Made by a program: the position numbers and the translations under genes
Notes under the pieces: generated by a model
What the model was told of the DNA's origin: nothing
Databases searched by the model: none
What the model saw: only the letters and a program-made list of their open reading frames with translations
NCBI RefSeq assembly: GCF_000429325.1
Contig: NZ_AUBQ01000014.1
Location: 124,001-188,000 of the forward strand
DNA from: Fundidesulfovibrio putealis DSM 16056
GTDB taxonomy: Bacteria > Desulfobacterota > Desulfovibrionia > Desulfovibrionales > Desulfovibrionaceae
Direction: 5' to 3'
DNA: 64,000 bases
In this document: positions 58,479-64,000 of the stretch, piece after piece
How the letters are laid out: the number at the start of each line of letters is the position of its first letter
Position numbering within the stretch: the first letter of the stretch is position 1

Positions 58479-59309
58479 TCATGTACCCGGCGTAAGGCTC
58501 TGGCAGGCGGCACAGAATGTGGACGTCCGGCCCGCCACCTTTTCCACGCGAAGCGTCCGTCCGCAGGCAACGCAGGGTTGCCCGCCGCGCCCGTAAACCT
58601 GGAAGGTCCATTGGAAGGAACCTTCCACACCTTCGGCGGTCCGGTAGTCGCGGATGGTGCTGCCCCCGGACTCGATGGCGCGGCAGAGAACATCCTGAAC
58701 CGCCGCAAACAGCGTGTCCAGTCGGGTGGGCGGGATGTCCACGGCACGGGCGTCCGGCCTGATCCCGGCGGCGAAGAGGGCCTCGTCCGCGTAGATGTTG
58801 CCGATGCCCGCGACCACCTCCTGGTTCAGCAGGAGCGCCTTGATGCGCCCGCCGCGCCCGGCCAGCGCCGATCGGAAATCCTGGGCGCTCATGCACAGTG
58901 GCTCGGGGCCAAGGCGGCGGTAGAAGTCCCAGCTTTCGATCGCGCCTGGAGCGAAACCACGGCAGGAGCCGAAGCGGCGGGTGTCGATGAAGTGCAGGGC
59001 GCGCCCGTCTTCCAGTTCGAGGAGCACGCGCAGATGAGGTTCGGGACGCTCGCCCGGCCGGGTGACGAAAAGACGCCCGGTCATCTTCAGGTGGAAGGCG
59101 ATGATGCCCCCGCCCTCGACCTCCACCAGACAGAGCTTGGCCCGACGGTACACCCGCGTGACCACGCGCCCGACGAACAGTTCGCGGAACGTTTCGGGAT
59201 CGCCGGGAAAGACCAGCCTGTCCAGCACGGCAAGGCCGGTGATGCGCCGTCCGCTCAGCAGGGGGTCGAGCCCCCTGGCGATTGTCTCGACTTCGGGAAG
59301 CTCGGGCAT
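58479..59309 (-). CDS. mutM: Formamidopyrimidine-DNA glycosylase (Fpg/MutM)
   Basis: 276 residues. Begins PELPEVETIARGLDPLL with catalytic Pro2 (after Met removal) and Glu3; middle H2TH motif near VVAGIGNIYADEALFAAGI; C-terminal zinc finger C-x2-C-x16-C-x2-C (CVACGRTLRVEK to FCAAC). It excises 8-oxoguanine and related lesions. The ATG overlaps the stop of the ChaN-like gene by one base (TGATG), so translation is coupled. GGGCGC-type hairpin without T tract lies 20 bases downstream. Confidence 0.97.
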   Translation of the reverse strand: MPELPEVETIARGLDPLLSGRRITGLAVLDRLVFPGDPETFRELFVGRVVTRVYRRAKLCLVEVEGGGIIAFHLKMTGRLFVTRPGERPEPHLRVLLELEDGRALHFIDTRRFGSCRGFAPGAIESWDFYRRLGPEPLCMSAQDFRSALAGRGGRIKALLLNQEVVAGIGNIYADEALFAAGIRPDARAVDIPPTRLDTLFAAVQDVLCRAIESGGSTIRDYRTAEGVEGSFQWTFQVYGRGGQPCVACGRTLRVEKVAGRTSTFCAACQSLTPGT

Positions 59310-60478
59310 CAGGAGCCTGAACGGATATCCGGCAGGGGCACCAGGAGCGTTTCGGGGCGACCGTCGCGCAGGATCTCCAGGCGCAACGTCCCGCCCTCCT
59401 CCGTGGCGCGCATGGTGGCCGAGTGCAGGTCCGAGAGGGCCTTCACCTCGGCGCCCTGGGCTTTCACGAACACGTCGCCGGGTTTAAGCCCAGCGGTTTC
59501 GGCCCTGGAGCCGGCTTCCACCGCAACCACGGTGACCGCCGAGTTCTTGGTCTCCAGGGTCAGCCCGAGCCGTGGGCGCTTCACCTCGGGGCAGTAGAAG
59601 AACATGTCGGCCTGGGAAGGATCGGGAGCCTGTCCGCCGCGCCAGGGCATAAGCAGGAGGCGCTGCCCGGTGGGGTCGAACACGGCCAGCCGGGAGGCGA
59701 TGCCCCAGCCGTTCTCCACGTGTCCGCCGCCCGCGATGACGGCCACGGGACGACGGGTGGCGACCCGCGTTTCCACGGCGCGCCGGGCCATGGCGGTGTC
59801 CCACAGGGCCTGCACGGTGATGAAGCTCTCCCAGGCGGCCTTGCGATCCTTGGGCTTGCCGAAGGGATGGGAGTCGAACACGGAGCGCAGGAATTCCTCC
59901 TGCGCCTTGGGTACCGGGATGATCTTGGAGGGCAGGCCGAGGCGCTCTTCCATGGTGAGGCCCTTGAGCCCCACCCGCCCGACCTTGCGGGCCACGTCTC
60001 GGGGGACGTTCAGGGCGTAGAGCGGCAGCTCGAACCTGCGGGCGGTCTCGAAAATGGGTCGGTAGATCTCGAAGGGGAATCCCCAGGTCTGGCTCCAGCG
60101 CAAACGCTCTTCCAGCTCGTCCAGGCCGATGATGCCCTTGTTGAACAGGTCGAGGATGGGTTGGGCGTCCAGGCTGACCATCTCCAGCCCAACGGCCGGA
60201 GGCATGCCGGCCTGGACCATGAGGGCCAGCACCTGGGCCTGCATCTGGTGGTCGCAGGCGCTGGTGTGGGCCTCGCCGATGAGCACGTAGGCGGCCTTGA
60301 CGGCCTGCGCGCCCACCCAGGCGGGTTCGATCACCTGTTGGGCGGAGTCCAGGAACTGGCCGGGGGCCAGGGTCGCCTGCCCCTGGGGGGCGAGGGAGGG
60401 AGACGGCGCGGACACGTCGCTATAGCGCTTGCACGCCGGAAGGGCGAGAACGATGGCCGCCCAGAGGGCGGCCATCAT
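59309..60478 (-). CDS. ChaN-like haem-binding lipoprotein with C-terminal PDZ domain
   Basis: 389 residues from the ATG at 60478; the long upstream frame is antisense to the ligand gene. The lipobox LALPACKRYS makes Cys16 the lipid site. Residues about 65-260 match the ChaN (Cofac_haem_bdg_2) family: YVLIGEAHTSACDHQMQAQV, GLEMVSLDAQPILD and PVAVIAGGGHVENGWGI. Residues about 300-385 form a PDZ-like domain (LGLTLETKNSAVTVVAVEAG, then SRAETAGLKPGDVFVKAQG). The combination suggests substrate recognition or haem handling at the envelope. It lies 11 bases after the PaaK-like gene. Confidence 0.85.
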   Translation of the reverse strand: MMAALWAAIVLALPACKRYSDVSAPSPSLAPQGQATLAPGQFLDSAQQVIEPAWVGAQAVKAAYVLIGEAHTSACDHQMQAQVLALMVQAGMPPAVGLEMVSLDAQPILDLFNKGIIGLDELEERLRWSQTWGFPFEIYRPIFETARRFELPLYALNVPRDVARKVGRVGLKGLTMEERLGLPSKIIPVPKAQEEFLRSVFDSHPFGKPKDRKAAWESFITVQALWDTAMARRAVETRVATRRPVAVIAGGGHVENGWGIASRLAVFDPTGQRLLLMPWRGGQAPDPSQADMFFYCPEVKRPRLGLTLETKNSAVTVVAVEAGSRAETAGLKPGDVFVKAQGAEVKALSDLHSATMRATEEGGTLRLEILRDGRPETLLVPLPDIRSGS

Positions 60479-60489
60479 GAGAGTTCGCG

Positions 60490-61755
60490 TTAATCCCACT
60501 TGCGCTTGTCCTCGATGGGACGGATCTGCGCGGGCAGCGTGCCGGGGGCCAGCACCTTCAGCTCGGGGCGCAGCTTGATCTTCTCGCGGAACATGTGCAG
60601 CAGTTCGTCCTCGCGCTTGAAGTTGCTGGCCTCGATCATGAGGGTCATCTCGTCGATGCCGCCGGGGTTGGTGACCTCGATCTGCCAGCGCTTGATCTCC
60701 TCGAAGCGGGCGATGACCTGCTCCACCTGATGGGGGTAGACGAACATGCCCTTGATGCGGGCGGTGGTGTCCACGCGGCCCACGATGTTGCCCAGGCGCG
60801 GCGAGGAGCGGCCGCAGGAGCACGGGGCGCGGTCGATGTAGGACAGGTCGCCCGTGGCCAGACGGATCAGGGGATAGGTTTTGTTGAAGGCCGTGACCAC
60901 GATCTCGCCCACTTCGCCGTCCTTCAAGGGGATGCCGGTGTCGGGATGGCAGATCTCCACGAAGGCGCGGTTGGCGATGTGCAGGCCGTTCTTCTGGAAG
61001 CATTCGTAGCCGATGCAGCCCACGTCGGCGGTGCCGTAGCCCTGGCGCATTATGAGGTCGAACTTCTTCTCCAGGTTGGCGCGAAGCTTCTCGGAGAATT
61101 TCTCGCCCGTGACGAAGGCCACTTCCAGGAACAGGTCCTTGCGCAGGTTGAGTCCGGACTCCTCGCCCTTCTGCGCCAGATGCATCAGGTAGCTGGGGGT
61201 GCCCACATACCCGGTGACCCGGAGCTTCTGCATCACCTCAAGCTGGGTGGCGGTGTTGCCGGGCCCGGCGGGCATCACGGCGCAGCCCATGTTGCGCAGC
61301 GGTTCCTCGAACATCAGGCCCGTGGGGGACAGGTGGTAGTTGAAGGTGCACTGCACCACGTCTCCGGCGCGGAAACCCGTGGCGTAGAAGCCTTCGGTCC
61401 AACCCCAGTAATCGTCCTCGCGGTCTTCGGGATCGAAAATAGGTCCGGGGGAGAGGAACACCCTGCGCAGGTCGCCCAGGTCCTTGGTCAGGAGGCCGCC
61501 AAGGCGCGGTCCCATGGACTGCAGGAAGATGAGCTCCTTCTTCTTAAGGATAGGGATATGCTTGAGGTCGGAAAGCTGCTTGAACTTGCCCACCTGGAAC
61601 TGGGCGCGGTCGAAGCGCTTCTTCACGTCCTCCGAATAGCGGTAGGCATAGGTCAGCAGGTCCTTGAGCTGAATCTGATAGTATTGACGGCGTTCGGATT
61701 CATCGAGCACCTCCCGGCGGGAATAAATGCCTTCGGTGCGGTCCTTGCGGGTCAT
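60490..61755 (-). CDS. Phenylacetate-CoA ligase (PaaK) family, AMP-forming
   Basis: 421 residues, typical for PaaK. Motifs: KHIPILKKKELI (about 64-75), adenylation region FLSPGPIFDPEDREDDYWGW (here replacing the TSGTTG loop of other family members), RQGYGTADVGCIGYECFQ (about 239-256), GEIVVTAFNKTYPLIRLATG and GRVDTTARIKGMFVYPHQVE. The altered nucleotide-binding loop argues that its substrate or even activity may differ from true PaaK; Desulfovibrio genomes have several such paralogues near iorAB. AAGGAG lies 8 bases before the ATG. Confidence 0.85.
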   Translation of the reverse strand: MTRKDRTEGIYSRREVLDESERRQYYQIQLKDLLTYAYRYSEDVKKRFDRAQFQVGKFKQLSDLKHIPILKKKELIFLQSMGPRLGGLLTKDLGDLRRVFLSPGPIFDPEDREDDYWGWTEGFYATGFRAGDVVQCTFNYHLSPTGLMFEEPLRNMGCAVMPAGPGNTATQLEVMQKLRVTGYVGTPSYLMHLAQKGEESGLNLRKDLFLEVAFVTGEKFSEKLRANLEKKFDLIMRQGYGTADVGCIGYECFQKNGLHIANRAFVEICHPDTGIPLKDGEVGEIVVTAFNKTYPLIRLATGDLSYIDRAPCSCGRSSPRLGNIVGRVDTTARIKGMFVYPHQVEQVIARFEEIKRWQIEVTNPGGIDEMTLMIEASNFKREDELLHMFREKIKLRPELKVLAPGTLPAQIRPIEDKRKWD

Positions 61756-62267
61756 GTATGGGCTCCTTGTGACGGGCGGAACAGCCTCAGTCTAGCATGA
61801 AAAGCAGGTTTTTCTAACCCCCCCGAACAAAAAAAGCAAGCCCACGGCATAACCCGGCGGTTTTGCAGCTGTTTGAGGCAATGCCGCTCCATTCCACTTC
61901 CTCATTTCAGACATCGTCCGCTCCTGGCCCCCATGCTGTGCCTCTTAAGGATGGTACGCTGCAATATCACTGCATTACGGGTACTTTTGAACACAACGAC
62001 ACCGCTCACCCGGACATCAGGGGCTAAACGAGGCCATTCTCCCTTGCGCCGCCGTAACCTGACAGACGTGCGCCCCGCCATACATAAGGCACACTTACTA
62101 CGTACACAAAAACTATATCGACAAACAGTTCAATCGGATACCGAATGATGGTTTGACCAGGTGGGAAAAATCCACTAATCACGGCCCCGGGGCTGATTTA
62201 GTGGTGGGTTTCTTTTGATCTGGTACGGTTTGCATGTCGCACTGAAAAAGGAATCATCTGTTCTCCC
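61756..62267. other. Intergenic region with imperfect palindrome
   Basis: About 510 bases, more AT-rich than the rest of the window (especially 62080-62170). A reading frame at 61873-62148 has no recognisable features. TTGACC at 62154 could be a -35 for the gene at 62268, but no matching -10 is clear. The one strong feature is the palindrome at 62172-62204. Confidence 0.5.
62172..62204. promoter_or_regulatory. Long imperfect palindrome upstream of the EB_dh-domain gene
   Basis: CCACTAA (62172-62178) and TTAGTGG (62198-62204) flank TCA/TGA and the perfect central palindrome GCCCCGGGGC (62184-62193). It is followed by TTTCTTTT, so on plus it might form a leader terminator, or as DNA it may be an operator for a dimeric regulator. 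It ends 63 bases before the ATG at 62268. Confidence 0.45.
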
Positions 62268-63167
62268 ATGAATTCTATATTATTTCGAAGCCCTAACATC
62301 TCGACTTTCCTTTTCATTCTTCTCATCCTGACGGTTGCCCCGTGCGTCATGGCCCAGGCGGAGCCTCGGGCGCTGACGGCGGCCAGGACCGATGCTCCTC
62401 CCGGCGTCGACCAGCCGGACAGTCCGCAGTGGTCCGCGGCGGCCCCGATAACGGTGCGGGACGTGGTGGCGAATATCGACATCACGCTGAAGGCCCTGCA
62501 CGACGGCGAGCACGTCTACATCCAGGCGTCCTTCCCCGATCCCACCGAGAACCGGATGCACCGGCTGCTGCGCTGGGACCCGGCCAAGCGCGCATACCGC
62601 GACGGCCCGGAACGCGAGGACGTCCTGGTGCTCAAGTGGAACATGTCGCCACACCCTTCGAGGCTGACCCTCCACGAGGATGTCCCCTATGTGGCCGACA
62701 TCTGGTTCTGGAAGGCCCACAGGTCCGACCACACTGGAAACGCCGACGACAAAATCGATATTTACAGCGTTAACCCGGACCCCTACGCCAAGGCACTGCT
62801 CTCGGAGAGCGGCAAGGTGTTCTACCTGACCCGCAAGGGCGACGAGGGCCAGGATCCGGCCGAATCCCTTCTGTATCCCGAATACGCGGGCGACCGGGTG
62901 GCGAAGTTCAAGCTCTCCCCGCCCAGCGGATCACGAGCGGACATCCGCGCCAAAGGTTTCTGGAAGGACGGTCGCTGGACCGTGACCTACGCCAGGAAGC
63001 TGGTCACCGGCCACACGGACGACGTGCCCCTGACGCTGGACGGCTCCCATGCCTTCGGGGTTTCCCGCTACGAGATCGCCGGGCGCGCTCCCGAGCAGGA
63101 CGCGGAAGAGCCCCTCTACGGGTGCGGCGAAGTCGGGGAAATAATTGCGCTGCGGTTTACGAGGTAA
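62268..63167 (+). CDS. Exported protein with ethylbenzene-dehydrogenase-type haem-binding domain
   Basis: 299 residues. Signal segment about 13-29 (TFLFILLILTVAPCVMAQA). The mature protein follows the EB_dh / cytochrome c-552-type domain pattern: QWSAAAPITVRDV, YIQASFPDPTENRMHRLLRW, DVLVLKWNMS and ADIWFWKAHRSDHTGNADDK, then FWKDGRWTVTYARKLVTG. Such domains bind haem b as gamma subunits or stand-alone periplasmic sensors or redox proteins. Followed after only 2 bases by a membrane sensor gene, suggesting an extracytoplasmic signal or electron input. Confidence 0.78.
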   Translation: MNSILFRSPNISTFLFILLILTVAPCVMAQAEPRALTAARTDAPPGVDQPDSPQWSAAAPITVRDVVANIDITLKALHDGEHVYIQASFPDPTENRMHRLLRWDPAKRAYRDGPEREDVLVLKWNMSPHPSRLTLHEDVPYVADIWFWKAHRSDHTGNADDKIDIYSVNPDPYAKALLSESGKVFYLTRKGDEGQDPAESLLYPEYAGDRVAKFKLSPPSGSRADIRAKGFWKDGRWTVTYARKLVTGHTDDVPLTLDGSHAFGVSRYEIAGRAPEQDAEEPLYGCGEVGEIIALRFTR

Positions 63168-63169
63168 GC

Positions 63170-64000
63170 GTGGGCATTACATCTCTGGAACGTCTGGCGG
63201 CGCTGCTTGTCGCCGCCTGTTCGCTCTCGATCTGCTGGCTGTCCCTGGATCACTCCAGCCGCTCCCAGGATGTTGTGCGACATCTTGTGGAAGGCCACGC
63301 CCAGGCCGCGATGCTGCTCAGCGAAACGGACCAGTCGCTCTCCCAGAGCAGGCAGATTTACGATTATCTGCTTTCGGACCGGGGCGTGTCCGTCGAGGAT
63401 GCGGTATCCATTCTTGATTCGTTCACCTCGCGCCTGAGGCAACTGGACGCCGTGGAGCGGGAGCACTTCGACGGCATGCTCCTGGACCTTGCCCACCTCA
63501 GGGCCGGGCTTATGCTCATCGAGGAAATGCGCGCCTTCGACGAATTCTCCTCCACCATGACATCCACCATGGAGGAAGTGAACCAGCGGCTGGCATCGGT
63601 GGAGGCCGCTTTCGGCGAGTTGACGGGAAAGGCGGTCCTGCCCGGAGAGACCCTCTACTTCCTCGGCAATTCGATAAAATCGCTCAAGACCATGGCCACC
63701 CGGTATCTTCGCGCGAAACCCGACCGTTTGCCGGTGTTCAATGAGCTCATGGGCAAGATAACCAACAACCTGGACCGTCTGCTTGCCATGGAGGAACTCG
63801 CCGGGGAACACGAGGCCCTGCATGCGCTCCAGGCTGAGGTGGTGGCCTTACGGACCAACATCCCCCGCCTGCGCGCCAACCTCCGTTACGACCCGAACTT
63901 CATGGCCAACACCAACAAGGCCGAGCGTGACGGAATAAAAAACCTGTGGGACGCCTCCATGCGCTCCGTGCAGGCCATCAAGGAACGCCACACACGCGAC
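63170..64000 (+). CDS. N-terminal part of a membrane sensor protein, truncated by window end
   Basis: Open from GTG 63170 (GAGG 5 bases upstream) to the end of the window, 277 codons without stop. The start is VGITSLERLAALLVAACSLS, one membrane helix of about 20 residues, followed by an almost entirely helical, presumably periplasmic region (EEMRAFDEFSSTMTSTMEEV, LGNSIKSLKTMATRYL, then helices up to RSVQAIKERHTRD). This layout belongs to sensor kinases, chemotaxis receptors or diguanylate cyclases; the output domain lies outside the window. Co-transcribed with the EB_dh-domain gene. Confidence 0.75.
   Translation, partial: MGITSLERLAALLVAACSLSICWLSLDHSSRSQDVVRHLVEGHAQAAMLLSETDQSLSQSRQIYDYLLSDRGVSVEDAVSILDSFTSRLRQLDAVEREHFDGMLLDLAHLRAGLMLIEEMRAFDEFSSTMTSTMEEVNQRLASVEAAFGELTGKAVLPGETLYFLGNSIKSLKTMATRYLRAKPDRLPVFNELMGKITNNLDRLLAMEELAGEHEALHALQAEVVALRTNIPRLRANLRYDPNFMANTNKAERDGIKNLWDASMRSVQAIKERHTRD

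Noticed and set aside
61873-62148. 91-codon frame in the 61.8-62.3 kb gap
   Set aside because: No ribosome site, no recognisable composition or motifs; the Arg/Leu/Thr content looks random.

Overview
The window is a stretch of high-GC bacterial chromosome that looks like a Desulfovibrionales sulfate reducer (Desulfovibrio or Fundidesulfovibrio type). This is inferred from gene content and order: two-subunit lactate/glycolate dehydrogenase genes, a flagellar operon ending in csrA-fliW, a FlgJ-like rod protein fused to an M23 peptidase, GcvPA/GcvPB as separate subunits, and palindromic GC-rich intergenic elements. No rRNA, CRISPR array, insertion sequence or prophage was seen. Most genes lie in compact operons with good ribosome binding sites, and most long antisense reading frames are high-GC shadows.

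Layout. 1-1.9 kb: a GlcF/GlcD-type lactate or glycolate oxidoreductase on the minus strand, with a sigma-54-like promoter and two identical leader hairpins. 2.4-13.3 kb: one minus-strand flagellar operon, flgF-flgG-flgA-flgH-flgI-flgJ(M23)-flgN-flgK-flgL-csrA-fliW, with a sigma-54 promoter in front and a terminator behind. 13.4-15.8 kb: a GT39-like membrane glycosyltransferase. 15.9-27.0 kb: tRNA-Gly(CCC) followed by rimP-nusA-ylxR-infB-DUF503-rbfA-nrnA-truB-rpsO-pnp, the conserved translation/RNA-maturation cluster. 27-36.9 kb: an SDR enzyme, envelope proteins, a MEMO-family protein, a very large TPR protein, its upstream sigma-54 activator, a small protein resembling flagellar axial-protein ends, and a lipoprotein.

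36.9-43.1 kb: folE2, a membrane Fe-S protein, nikR, a methyltransferase, then gcvH-gcvPA-gcvPB. 43.2-46 kb: a brnT/brnA toxin-antitoxin pair between two copies of one palindromic element, then a chemotaxis receptor. 46.1-54.3 kb: malic enzyme, fumarase, lipoamide dehydrogenase, a molybdopterin oxidoreductase and glyA, the last behind a ZTP (pfl) riboswitch that is clear by sequence. 54.4-61.8 kb: maf, a GT-A-like protein, an acetyltransferase, pgpA, an unlisted 49-residue membrane protein, a TPR protein, mutM, a ChaN-PDZ lipoprotein and a PaaK-like ligase. 62.2-64 kb: an ethylbenzene-dehydrogenase-type haem-domain protein and the first 277 codons of a membrane sensor that runs off the end.

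Themes. Three glycine-cleavage proteins (H, P1, P2), a probable L protein and SHMT lie within 14 kb, with the T protein not present, so C1/glycine exchange is concentrated here and glyA is tuned by the purine intermediate ZTP. Motility control is spread over the window: the flgF operon and the TPR gene share an almost identical sigma-54 promoter, and the activator next to the TPR gene has an altered GAFTGA loop. No wholly new multi-gene system could be demonstrated. The best leads are the shared sigma-54 circuit with the orphan axial-like protein, the double-hairpin leader, the ZTP switch and the element-flanked brnTA.
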